A stretch of 64,000 nucleotides of DNA from Stereocaulon alpinum (lineage: Eukaryota; Ascomycota; Lecanoromycetes; Lecanorales; Stereocaulaceae). The stretch lies in NCBI GenBank assembly GCA_018257865.1, contig JAEUBA010000007.1, positions 558,001 to 622,000 of the forward strand, read 5' to 3'. Made by a program: the position numbers and the translations under genes. The notes under the pieces were generated by a model. It searched no databases, had not been told where the DNA came from, and saw only the letters and a list, made by a program, of their open reading frames with translations. Position 1 is the stretch's first letter. The number at the start of each line of letters is the position of its first letter. Of this stretch, positions 44,222-55,414 are shown in pieces.

Positions 44222-46317
44222 ATGGGACTATCTCGATGTACAACGTTGAATCTTCTATTTCTGTGTTTATCGTTGACAGTACATTCTGCGTCTTTAGTGG
44301 GGTACATTCTAGGTAATCATAAGCCTTTAAGCACCCTTGATGCTCGTCAAGAGCCCGGCGTGGTCGCGACTTCTAACTTTGTCCGGCGCGGTTTTCATGC
44401 TTGTGAGTACTGTGCATAGTCGACTTAGATATAGTAATAACCAAAGACATAGCTGCTGTCGCTGGGAACTATGTATATATTGACGGTGGAGAATTCTCCT
44501 TCAGAGATAATGGGACTACGTGGTATCAATATTGTAGGGATTGCAAGGTTATTGTTCATCTACCTTTGCTTATGAAGGCGCTTCAGCATCAACACTTCTC
44601 TCAATCGATCTGTCTAAAAATTGGACGAATTTGAGCATCGTGATCCAGTCGACCACAAAACCTTCTGGTGTCCCGAGTGTGAACGGTCCATCCCTTTGGT
44701 ATCATGAGAAGGAAGGCATCTTCTACTCGGGCTTTACTGGCTACCAATCCTCTTTCGGTTTCCAGGACCCGCTACCTCCCATCACGATATGGAGTTTCAA
44801 GCCCGACGACACGGGAAGCGGCGCCTGGACTGAAGTCATTAAAGCCGATGCCGCAGCGTTGAATTCTCTGAATCGGCCATGCCAACCTTTCCAGGGCTAT
44901 GGCGGAGATAGTGCCTGGGTTCTTGGTGGATTCATGAATGGCGACTTCAATCAGAGTGGGCCCAATGCGGTCATGCAAGGAATAGTGGGATTCGACATGA
45001 ACCAGAAGTCGTTCACGAACTTCAGTTCAGTGGGGTATCAGAATAATAGTGGCGCCGTCATTAAAGGTACTGCGCAGTATGTTCCCTCGTTTGGACCACA
45101 AGGCCTGTATATATTTATGGGAGGATCAGTGACTACAGGTCACGCAGATCTGATGATAAGTTTTGAGAAAGTGTCGGTTTTTGATCCGGTAACGCAGGGA
45201 TGGTGGAATCAGACAACGACCGGAAGTGCACCCACCAGCAGGGAGGAGTACTGTTTGGCGGGCGTCAATTCTACTAATGGCACGTACGAAATGTGAGCTT
45301 TTCCTTTGAGGGAGTTGCATACTCTGAAGCTGAACGCCTTCGTAGCTTCATCTACGGCGGCTGGAACTTCCTCCCCGGCTTAGGAACCGTCCAATTCGAC
45401 ACTGTCAACATACTCACCTTACCAGCTTTCCATTGGATCAGTGTACCTTACAACCCGCAAAACCCTCGCCATGGACATTCGTGCAACGCTGTCGGAGGGA
45501 GTCAGATAATCACTATCGGAGGCGTAGACTCGAATTCTCAAGTGACCCAAGGCAACAGCACCCAAGTAATCCAGAGCCAATATGACAGTCCAGACCCGTT
45601 TGCTCAAGGACTTGCGATCTTTGATATGACGAAACTGGCCTTCGTCAATCAATACACCGCAGGAGCTCCGCCATATGAGCAGTCCGACGTGATCAAGAAG
45701 TTCTATGCACAATCAGGGCAGTAGGTCGACAGAACTCCTTGACTGCCAAATCAATGGCTGATTCAATGCAGGTCATATACCTCGAACCTCACCCCGGGCG
45801 TCGCGCAGCTCTTGAAAACAACACACTTCACAAACAGTACGTTCCCATCTCCTGGTCCTCCCTCTGCCATCTACTGACACAAACCCCAGCATCCGCCACA
45901 TCTTCCTCACCCACGGCTCCTAATCCCAGTAATCCAATCTTGTCCCCGCCATCAGGCCCCTCATCAAGATCCCACACCGGCGTCATCGTAGGCTCCATCA
46001 TCGCCAGCATCGTTTTTCTTGCCGCAGCACTGGGTCTATGGTACTTCCTTAGAGCGCGGCGCCGAGAAGCGTTGCAAGATCAACCGAGTAAGCTTTCAGA
46101 TAAGGAAGTCCTGAATCACACGCCTTTGAACAGTGGTCCCGGTCCTTATGAAGTGCACGGGACCCAGAGGCCGTGGGAGTTGAGGGAGGATAGTAGACGG
46201 GAGTTGAGTGGACTGGGAGTGGTGGAGATGGAGCAGCCGCAGCGACCGGTGGAGTTGTATGCGGCGTCTATGGCTTCGCCGAGGGACGAATCTGCTGGTA
46301 GGGCTTTTGGCAGGTGA
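44222..46317 (+). CDS. Kelch-repeat single-pass membrane glycoprotein
   Basis: Six exons, all in phase: 44222-44402, 44453-44533, 44587-45292, 45346-45720, 45772-45836 and 45890-46317, giving 611 residues. A signal peptide (MGLSRCTTLNLLFLCLSLTV) is followed by a kelch-like beta-propeller with repeated Gly-Gly motifs such as GNYVYIDGGEFSF, SAWVLGGFMNG, GLYIFMGGSVT, FIYGGWNFLP and IITIGGVDSNS. Many N-glycosylation sites are present. A Ser/Pro stalk leads to the membrane helix TGVIVGSIIASIVFLAAALG, the basic stop RARRREA and a 90-residue tail. The propeller is therefore outside the cell or in the endomembrane lumen. Ligand unknown. The gene appears intact, unlike its two neighbours. Confidence 0.9.
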
Positions 46318-46688
46318 CATAGCGTTTCACTCGTTAACTAGCGACTTTCCAGGACCTGGCGAAACAGGCAAGGTCAGTGGCATGGGTCCTTTCGGTGTCT
46401 CGAGGAAGCATTGAGTTCTCCTAAGGTTGTTCAGGGAAAAAGCCTTACACTTACGAAACATGTCAATGGCAACGTCTAGATCAGTTGCTTGGACCAGAGA
46501 GTCTTTTGAGATGTTTTTCTCTTCCAATGAACTGAGTTGAGTCTAGTCTAGTCTTTAAGCATGTATGCATACACCGTGAGCATCATCAATCATTCTATTG
46601 CTCTTCGACAAACACCTCGTTCAATACTGGACCGTCCACCTTTCCGACCAACGAGACTCATGTTACATTCAATCATTCAACTGCCCAC
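46318..46688. other. Tail-to-tail intergenic region
   Basis: About 370 bp between convergent genes. No gene or repeat recognised. Confidence 0.5.
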
Positions 46689-48462
46689 TCACTTCTTAAG
46701 ACTTCCGTTCTGAAACTCGGTCTCTTTCATGACGGTCCCATTCTCGTTCTGCTGCGCTCCCATACCATAAGCCTCTGCAATTCTCTCAGCAACAGCCTCG
46801 CCGCTCCAATAGGCACCAGTCACAGTTCCCAGTGCAACGAACGGAGCCGTATGTTCGCCAGCGAACCAAAGTCCCATGTCTGGACAGCCCTCCCTCAATG
46901 CTTCGATGTCTCTATCCAACTGTATGTCCTCACGATCGCTGGCCTGGAACGTGGTGTACGAGCCCCAGCCAGCGAATTCATCGTTCTGCCAATCAGTCCC
47001 CAGGATCCCGGCTGGCTTGCAGTCGTCAGATTTGGGGTCGTAGTTGGGAAGGCGAGAATAGTAGGGAAGGAAGAAATCGTTCAGACGTGAGTGGTATTCC
47101 TTGGAAGCTGGTTTTAGCCCCTTGACGAGAGACGTGACATGCTGTGCGCAAGGACCATTGACGTAGAACAAAAGCGTAGCATGGGCGCAATTCCCGGGTA
47201 ATGAGGCGAGGGACACACATTCAATGCTCCAGTTCTTGGGATTCTGATCCGTGTAGGTAGGAGATAGAAATTGTGTGAAGAAAGAAGTCTCTTTGGGATT
47301 CTGGGCCTGCCAGAATGCAGTATGGAAGGAGAGGTAAACCTTCTCGAGGCGGCCATAGGAGATGTTTTCGATCGCTTTGACAATCTGCGGTGGGAGTTTG
47401 GGGTGGAAGGATGATACGTTATGTTTGAGCCAGCCAAGTGGGGCCGTCATTATGACTTCGTCAAAGACGAGGCTAGTGTCTGAGGCTGTGGTGACTACCA
47501 CGGCGCGTTCGCTCGTACGCTCCAGTATTGAGGTGATGGAGGTGACCTTTGTTGAGAGGTGGAGCTCGGCGTTTGCCAGAGCGGCTTTGGCTATTGCAGT
47601 CAGAACATCCTTGTAGGTACTCGCCAAGAACAGGTTCTCTGAAATCTATAAGTACTGTCGAAACACAATTATTATCATTAGAAGCATAAACTTACCTCCT
47701 TCAATGCACTCCTCTAACCAAAAGAACCTTAAGCTCTGTTTCTCGATAGGCTCGCCAACAAAGTCTCCCCATATGTGAGCCATCTGAATGACCAGCTTCG
47801 ACGAAGCCTCATCTAATCCCTTCTGCTTCACCTCGGATTTGAGAAAATCTAACAACGATCTCTGTGGTGGTATGGAATTGTGATTCTCGTTAGAATATTT
47901 GAACGCGTCGGCAATGATACCCCAGACCAGCTCCGAATGCTGGATTGCTGATTCGGCTTTAACCATATCACCGTTCTCGTCGTACACAGAACGAGCAGCA
48001 TCTTCGGGTGGTGAAAGAGTTGTCTGCTTGAGCTCATTCGCAAGCTCGAGGATAGGGTTCCGAACGGTGCCATGTATCCAATTTGGGCCAAGATCTATCG
48101 TATGACCCATGAGGGTGTCTTGGTACAGCTGCTTTTTGTCAGTCGTTATTCTGATAGGAATCGAGGCACCAAGGAGTATTCACTCGACCGCCTATTCGAT
48201 CTCGCCCCTCGAGTATGGTCACCTTGAGACCTTTCTCTGAAAGGACCTGGGCGCATCTAAGGCCAGAAACTCCAGCACCTACAATGCACACATGTGGGAC
48301 TTTACCCTTGGGAAGAACGCGTTGGACCATTGCCTTTGCAACACCATTCATACCGCTGAGTAGCAGGAGGGTCTGAAGAGAGTTTGGTACTAGTAGACTC
48401 TTTGTGTATGACACCTCAGCCTGCAAATGACGCTTCTGAAATGCATTAGCCCAGCACTCCAT
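46689..48462 (-). CDS. Polyamine-oxidase-like FAD-dependent amine oxidase
   Basis: Exons 48462-48184, 48128-47696 and 47638-46689 give 553 residues. The FAD Rossmann motif is HVCIVGAGVSGLRCAQVLSE, followed by KVTILEGRDRIGGR at the first splice junction and DLGPNWIHGT after it. The C-terminal FAD motif is LWFAGEHTAPFVALGTVTGA. These are hallmarks of the monoamine/polyamine oxidase family. Members oxidise spermine, spermidine or other amines and release hydrogen peroxide; the substrate here is not determined. The about 60 residues before the Rossmann fold could be an extension with a hydrophobic stretch (LQTLLLLSG). The C-terminus lacks a clear peroxisomal SKL-type signal (it ends NGSLKK). Confidence 0.92.
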
Positions 48463-49666
48463 CTTGATAGTACTTTCCGCTTGTCCGGGTGATTATTTGT
48501 ACATGGAATAAGAAGAGGAACATCAGCAAAAGCAGGTTATCTGGTGTTGTATGCACAATCATTATCGGGACAAGACGGCTTCAGGGATGAATTCGCTTGG
48601 CACCACAAGATACTCAGTGAATTTAAGAAACAAAATCACAGGGCATTATGGAGGGTCGAACAGTAATAGAGGGTAATCTGCTGAGTGTATAAACCAGGCT
48701 AGTGACTGCTATCTTGATAGGATCGGAGAGAATACGTAGACGTATAGGGCGATCGGATCATATGAAGAAACTAACAGGTAAATTGGCCAGGATACCCTTG
48801 GGTTGTGGGTGTTGAGTCACTTGACTCGCACATCCCAGTCAAAAAGCCAAGGCATCAAATTAGATCTACTAGGAATTGTCCACGAAAAGAAATGACTTAC
48901 AAAGCTCGTACGGTGTCTTTCGGTCTTTCGGTCCGAGTGCCTGTACGCTTGTTGGTAGATATTTAGACTCCGAGAAGCATGTGCTGCATTGGAGCATGTA
49001 TATCAGTGGAGCACTATCCTCGCGTCGTTGTCATGGTGAAATGAGAAACTCTCAAAGAGATTATTACTAGTGGCGGGTATTCACGGTGACAGGCCGCCCG
49101 AGTGGGCCACGTTTAGACTTTACCGTAGTGCCTTCATGCCGTCAATGTTGATCGGCGGGCTACAAAGCCAAGAATCTCAACACTTTAAGGCACCTTCCAC
49201 AGGCACCAAGATCCAATCCTTACTCTTATGATACCTGAGCAGGCAAAGGAGCGGCCTGAGTCGGAGCAATCGACTGTTTGGCCATGCTGCTATCTTCGCC
49301 ACGCAAGATGATCCCTCAGTCAACGACTTGAAAGAAGACGAGAGCTTGCCGACTCGGTATCCTAGCGTGATTCACTATTGACGGGCTCGGTAAAGTGACG
49401 TTTCAAATACTGGGCTTTACTATGAAGCTTGACTGTTGTGAATACAGTGGTTACTAAGAGCAGGCTCTGGTCGTCTCGTTGAATGTCCGAGCGGGAATTG
49501 TCTATACGCTTAAACAATTTATCTTGGCTGAATAACTTATATGTCCAGTCGGCTGGTGTTGAATACCAGCATGAGACAATATGAAAGCGGCTAACTCCCA
49601 GCTTCTTACTAGTCAAATTCATGACCTCGCTTCTTCGATACATATAATCCTCAGGAGGGATTGCAG
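48463..49666. other. Gene-poor stretch
   Basis: About 1.2 kb including the promoter of the amine oxidase (minus strand). No gene or repeat recognised. Confidence 0.45.
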
Positions 49667-50299
49667 ATGAGCAGTAGCACCCACCAAGGTCTAGAACCAC
49701 CAAAATATCATGTTAAAAGTTTCGATGAGCGTCCCCGCGAAATATGCAACCCGTATGGCATAGACTCTAGCTCTGAGAAGCCTATCATTTTGATTTATTC
49801 CAGAATGCCTGACAAACAACAACCTCGGAGCATTCATGCACGTCGGATGACATTGGTGCCCAAAGGGCGCAAGCATCTCACTTCAGCCAACAAATCCGTC
49901 CAACGTCCTACTCCCCAAATTATCTATGAATGCCCAAAAGGCAAGAACAAGAAGCACAAACAATTGGAGGACTCCAGCGAACAAGGGAGTGATTTCGAGG
50001 ACCAAAGAAAATCACAGAGAAGCAGAAATTGTCTGGAACTTTGGTTTAAGATAACACCAATAGATGACGAAGAACAGGGGCCCACTTTGGTGAAACAAAC
50101 CTCTTGTAGAGCTATTGGCAAAGAACTTTCTAAGATGAGCACTGTTGTTCCAAATCTATATCTATGGCTGGGAGGTACGCCGAGCCAACGGACTTATGAA
50201 AGATCATGTCCGACGTCGATACCCATACAGTCGGCCCTACAGCCGAGCAGCTCGATATGCAAGCCATCTTGCTTCAGAAGAAGTAGCTGGAACTGTTAA
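49667..50299 (+). CDS. Possible hypothetical protein
   Basis: An open frame of 210 residues from an ATG at 49667. It is charged, rich in Lys, Ser and Gln, with stretches such as ECPKGKNKKHKQLEDSSEQG, and has no signal peptide, membrane segment or known motif. The start is not supported by any clear context. It is the longest frame in an otherwise empty 2.2-kb region, which is the main reason to list it. It may be chance or the remnant of a gene. Confidence 0.3.
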   Translation: MSSSTHQGLEPPKYHVKSFDERPREICNPYGIDSSSEKPIILIYSRMPDKQQPRSIHARRMTLVPKGRKHLTSANKSVQRPTPQIIYECPKGKNKKHKQLEDSSEQGSDFEDQRKSQRSRNCLELWFKITPIDDEEQGPTLVKQTSCRAIGKELSKMSTVVPNLYLWLGGTPSQRTYERSCPTSIPIQSALQPSSSICKPSCFRRSSWNC

Positions 50300-50675
50300 T
50301 TAAACAGTATGGTAACCCAGGGATTGACTGTATATCGTTCAAAGTTAGCTACGGCTGCATCATGTTGACTTACTAAAATCGAACATGCCTCGACGTCGCT
50401 AAAACAGACCGCATCATGCAGTCTACTTTATATCAGTGGTCACACTTGCCGCTTAGCTGACAGTTGAGCACAATATCATACTGAAAGGCTTAAATCCTCA
50501 CGCTGAATAGTATACTCGCTGTACGTAGAACAGAGCAAGACCTCCAGCGCCAAAACAAGGCTGTGTACAGTCATATATATGTCACATGAAAGTTCAAGTA
50601 GCAATAATGCATTTACAACATTGAAGAGCAGACTCAACGTTTTTTCACACCCCTGAACGTATTCACAATTGGACA
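50300..50675. other. Intergenic, no gene seen
   Basis: About 375 bp next to the 3' end of the hydrolase gene. AT-rich, nothing recognised. Confidence 0.45.
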
Positions 50676-52315
50676 CTACCCTTTCACCAATTCACCCAAC
50701 CTCTTCTCCAATATCTGTCTCCCCTCGAAAGTCGTCCACACTTCATGTGGCGCAGCGTTAACCACGTCCCAGCTCAGCAGGTTCTCGGTGACCTTCGTCA
50801 GATCACGCTGCTTCTTCTCCCACTCGCTGTCTTTCCTGACATTGATGCCTGAGCTCACTACCACGAGTGGTGTCTTGGGGCTCTGAATGTTCCTGGCCTG
50901 GCTAACTTCATTCTTCGTAAGAGAGTTTGCAACGAGGTTCTCTTGCAGCTTGGCCTTGATGTACTTCCCGCCTTGGTATGCTGAACGGCCATACACCCGG
51001 TCTTCAGGTGTGCGACCCTTGGCGATGGCACCGAAGAGTCGGTCATAGCCCAGCGGCGAAATGATACCGCGTGCCCAAAGGATGAAGCCTCGACTTGGCT
51101 TGGCTACTTTGTAGAGTAGATCTTCGTGTAACGCATCAATGAGCATAATGCCTGTGACTTGTTTGACGTGGCGACTAGCGAATATTCGACTGTAAATGCC
51201 ACCTATACCCGAAGAGACGACGACCCAGGGTGATTGTTCTCCAGCGCGGGCTAGGGCCTCGCTGAGAGCATCGGACGTCATGCCAGCAGAATGCGGGGAT
51301 GGGGCATTGTCTGACCAAGCGAGGCCAGGACGATCGTAGTAGCAGTAGCGGTCGATCGTGCCATTGTTGTAGGCGTTGTATACCCAGTCGTCGAAGGTGT
51401 CTTCGACCGGATTCTCGCCTCCCTCGAGCAAAATGGTAGGGTTCCGCTTGCCTTTCTTGTCGTAGGTCACGGTGCCTACGCAAGACAGATGGAGCTGATA
51501 CTTGTCGCCATCAACATAGTATCGCTTTCCTGGTGGAGCTAGTCCTGCATCGCGGGAACGTAAGATGAGTGTGGCAGTCAGCAGGATCACGACGACAATC
51601 ATGACCACCATGATTACGGAGGCCGTGAGCACGGCACACCATTCACGAAGAGTACGGCGAGTCTCCTTTCGTCCCGTAAGGCGTTCCTCCTCTTCTTGTT
51701 TGCCCCATGCTACAACGCGATCTGTGAGGACGTTGTAGAGAGCCATGAGTGTCGCCCATACCACCGAAGCAATACCGACCCAGCCTTCCTCCACACGTAT
51801 ACGCTCAACTGCCGCAATGATAATCACATCAATGAGCAGGAATCCTACCACGGCCAGACTGCCCCATTCCATTGCTTTAGAAGGCGTAGAGAAGAAGAGT
51901 ATAGCGACGAGTAGGTTACCGAGGGTCAGAGTGGTGTATGAGAAGTCGAAGAAGCCAGAACCACGGGAGTGCATCATTGGTGGGCTGACGAAAATCGAGA
52001 CTAGGAGCAGTACCCACCATAGGAAGGTGATGATAATGAAGAGGACGCAGAGGTAGCGTAGAGCTCTGACACTCCAGAGATTGTATGGAGATACCTATTA
52101 GATGTCAAAGAAGTCACCAAAGCTGTTTAAGAGCTTACAGCTGGATCATCTGGATCTAGGAAGCCGTCATTTCGAGGAGGGAGTAGTCGAGTTCTCTCGT
52201 CTGGCTCAGAGCCGCCCGAGTGACGAACATGCTGTCTGCTATCCCCACCATCATGTTCAGTGTCATCGCCCTCGGTACGCTCTTCGCCGTTCTTGGAGCC
52301 CCACAGTGAGACCAT
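50676..52315 (-). CDS. Membrane alpha/beta-hydrolase-fold protein lacking the nucleophile Ser
   Basis: Exons 52315-52139 and 52094-50676 give 531 residues. An acidic, hydrophilic N-terminus (about 1-60) is followed by four or five hydrophobic helices (about 70-225), including YLCVLFIIITFLWWVLLLVS and VIMVVMIVVVILLTATLIL. The remaining 300 residues are an alpha/beta-hydrolase domain: NPTILLEGGENPVEDTFDDW, YCYYDRPGLAWSDNAPSP, WVVVSSGIGGIYSRIFASR and IMLIDALHED. The expected nucleophile elbow G-H-S-x-G-G reads S-S-G-I-G-G, so Gly replaces the catalytic Ser. A candidate acid (LIDALHED) and His (AAPHEVW) remain. The protein is probably a non-hydrolytic membrane scaffold or uses another residue. 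Confidence 0.88.
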
Positions 52316-52804
52316 TTTCCTCGATTATTTGTGGCCTCACAGTTGGAGGCGTTCAGCAAATCTTTTCGGCAAAGGATTCGAGCTGGGAAGTTGCCGACAA
52401 GGAAGCTTCTGTGGATTGCGTCAGTGGCTAAAAGACAAGACTATCCAAGGATCTGTTAGAACTAGCTCTCTTACCAAACTTTCAAGGACTGGTCATCAAT
52501 ATGCTGAGCATCATGCTCGACTAAAGATAAATCGAGTGGCGGAAGGGGGAGCAAAGAAGCAATATGGAGATTGAGGTACCGTAGGAGGGTAGTTAAGTAA
52601 ACCAGCGAGCTGCGGGGCTGGACTTGCTTGGATTGCCGCTTGCGGAAGCGCGTCATGCTTTTCCACTGACGGGCCCTTGATCGAGCATCTCCTATCAATT
52701 CTAGATTCAATTGTCCTCTCAGGTGACAGCAAAATAGAACGTTCTTTCATGCAAGACATGCCAACCCCCCACCTCGTAATACTTAATGCATCCAACCTAT
52801 TATC
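52316..52804. promoter_or_regulatory. Divergent intergenic region hydrolase / PP2A methylesterase
   Basis: 489 bp between two start codons pointing away from each other. No specific motif recognised. Confidence 0.5.
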
Positions 52805-54269
52805 ATGAGTGATTTGCAACGGTCATTCGCCCGGGCAAAGCTCGCAGGCCTACCTTTTGAGCCGCCACCGCCACCGCCCAACCCTTTGGTAGAACCCGAA
52901 GAGGACGACGAAATAGGTGATCTGAAGTCACTGTCTGAAGCTCCTGACGACGACTCTAGCTCTGCTTCTTCTGCCTCCTCGGCATCATCTACAGGTACTA
53001 TCCGACCATCGCCGAGTAAGCATCTCTTTGCCAGACCTAAGGGGTTCGTCAAAATCCACTATGTTTCATAACTTGTACATGCTACTTGGATGTCTTTCAT
53101 GTCCTCTGATACTCCGTTTTGGCGTTTGTCTTTCCTCATACCAAAGTCCTCAGCCACCATGCGTCTTGGCAAAATACAAGTCTAAATGTAAATTTTGTTC
53201 TGCAGGTTCTCCAACAGAAATGGCTCGGAACCACTGCCCTGGAACGATTACTTCACTCGGGAGCTATATCTGAAGTTCTCTCGACCTACGGAAATTGTCA
53301 CCTATCATGCCTACATAACCCCGCCAACTGCCAAAGGGCCCCTTCTGGTTACGCATCACGGAGCGGGTTCATCGGGTCTATCCTTTGCACTCTTCGCCTC
53401 AGAGATCCGCAAGGCGCTTCCAGATGCTGGTGTGTTGTCTCTCGATGCTCGAGGACATGGTGAGACTGTCGTGGAGAAGCTCGGACCTTCAATCAGTGAT
53501 GCCGCCCCTGATCTTAGTCTTGAAATCCTAAGTCAAGACCTTCTGGATGTCATCGAGTTGACCGAGAAGGAAATGAAATGGTCAGAGCTGCCTGGATTGC
53601 TTTTGATCGGTCACAGTCTTGGTGGTGCAGTCGTGACGGATCTGGCCAGGAGTGGGAAGCTGGGCAACGCTGTCCTTGGCTACGCAGTATTCGATGTCGT
53701 CGAAGGATCCGCAATCGACGCGCTCCAAAGCATGCAGTCCTACCTCCTAACTAGGCCTAAGAGTTTTCCATCTCTTTCATCAGCTATAGAATGGCAGTAA
53801 GCAGTCCGCACCATTTGCAATGCCTCTCCTGACTTCTTCCAGTACACGCTCACGCACAATCCGTAATACCATCTCCGCTCGCATCTCCGTCCCTTCTCTT
53901 CTTTACTTGGACACTTCGCTAGCTTCGTCAAACGCAACCAAACAATGGACATGGCGTACCGATCTAGCAGCCACGCAACCATATTGGCAAGGCTGGTTCA
54001 CCGGTCTCAGCAAGAAGTTTCTTGACGCAAAAGGCGGGAAACTGCTTCTGCTTGCTGGCACGGACCGCCTAGATACGGAATTGATGATTGGCCAGATGCA
54101 GGGCAAATACCAATTACAGGTCTTCCCAGAGGCAGGACATTTTGTCCATGAGGACCAGGCAGAGAAGACGGCTATGGTGGTAGCAGATTTTTATCGTAGG
54201 AATGATAGGAGCGCTTTAATCTTGCCGCCTAAAGTGGGTGATTTATCAAAAGCGAAGTATCCAGCTTGA
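52805..54269 (+). CDS. PPME1: Protein phosphatase methylesterase 1
   Basis: Exons 52805-53043, 53206-53796 and 53843-54269 give 418 residues. The first intron uses a GTTCGT donor, the same unusual donor as DPM2. The N-terminus MSDLQRSFARAKLAGLPFEP and a Ser/Asp-rich linker are typical of the family. The hydrolase domain shows LLVTHHGAGSSGLSFALFAS (oxyanion hole), GLLLIGHSLGGAVVTDLARS with the nucleophile Ser, and FPEAGHFVHEDQAEK with the catalytic His. The enzyme removes the methyl ester from the C-terminal Leu of the PP2A catalytic subunit and so controls holoenzyme assembly. It overlaps nothing and lies 97 bp from the convergent DUF1746 gene. Intact. Confidence 0.94.
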
Positions 54270-54366
54270 TACCACCATTAGGAATGATACCCGAGACCAC
54301 TCAATATGAATATTGCGCCACGTGCCATGCTGTTGAAGACTTATATAGACAGTGCGCCGGGTTTCT

Positions 54367-55414
54367 TCAAACACTCCGTCGAATTCCTTCCCCTAAGCGA
54401 TATGTGAAAGTCCTCCCAGCCATAGCCACAGTGGTAGCTTGAACACCCGAGGTAGCAGCTGCATCAGACCCTTCAGCGCTCACACCACTAGCTTGCCACT
54501 GTGCGCGAATAGTATCGAGAATGTGTAGATTCGCAACAACATGTCCGCCGGTGTAGAAAGGATCCAGAGCGTGTTGGTTATAAGGGTCACTGGTGCCGCC
54601 TGGTGATAGTAATTCATCCCGCTCTCTGTCTTCGTCACCACCAGTGCGACCAGCAGAAGAGTGCTGTAGGTCCCGCAACTCGATGTCATCTCCTGTATCA
54701 GTGTCCTGCCTGAGTATGCCTCTTTCTTCAGAATCATGATCTTGGGGGTTCTCAGTCCCAACTTGAGCTACGCCATTAATCATCCCATCTGTAGACTTGG
54801 TCCCTCTCCTCTCAAGTGTCACCCCTAAGATGAGGACCTGTAATGCTAGAACAATCATATCCAAACCTACCAACCTCCATTTGCCGACGGGACTCGCCTG
54901 CCCTATAAAATCAATGACCAAGCCCCCGTGTAGATAGCCTCTAGTTGCTTCTCCGGCCGCCGGTGGCGCAAAAATGAGATGAAACAGTATGCAGATGATG
55001 TTGGTACCAAAGATGATGCCGATATAGGGGCGGTGGGCAAGTGGCGGTGGAGGAAAGATTGCCGGCTTTGGAGTGAAATAGAACCAATGGGGCAAAGCCC
55101 GGAGTATGAACTTCAAAAGGGAGCAACTGAGAAGCAGATTAGCCCAGATCGAAGTTTGATAGAGCTGAAGGTTAGACATAGAGTATGTCTAGGACGTACT
55201 CCATGTAATACAAGATCGAGAGCTGACAATAGATCACGATATCGATGTTGCGAATAAGGTGGTCTAGGAAGGCGGCTTTTCGGTCTCGCTGAGCGCGCCT
55301 TTTCTGCTGCAGAGGGTCGCCATTACTATCCGTTCCCGTAGTAGAGGAGGTCGTAGGCTCGTTTGAGGGGCCGTCGTTCGTAGCATAATCTGAGGTTGAA
55401 GAGGCATCATTCAT
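54367..55414 (-). CDS. DUF1746 membrane protein (Dsc4-like candidate)
   Basis: Exons 55414-55200 and 55126-54367 give 324 residues. The 73-nt intron (GTACGT, GGCTAATCT branch, TCTCAG) joins LSILYYM to DCSLLKFILRALPHWFYF, restoring the conserved DUF1746 run. Four likely membrane segments follow: IDIVIYCQLSILYYM, LLKFILRALPHWFYFT, IGIIFGTNIICILFHLIFA and RLVGLDMIVLALQVLILGV, with the signature GEATRGYLHGGLVIDFIGQ between the last two. The C-terminal half is hydrophilic and acidic. I recall this domain in subunit 4 of the fungal Golgi Dsc ubiquitin-ligase complex, which activates SREBP. That assignment is from memory and is tentative. Confidence 0.9.
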
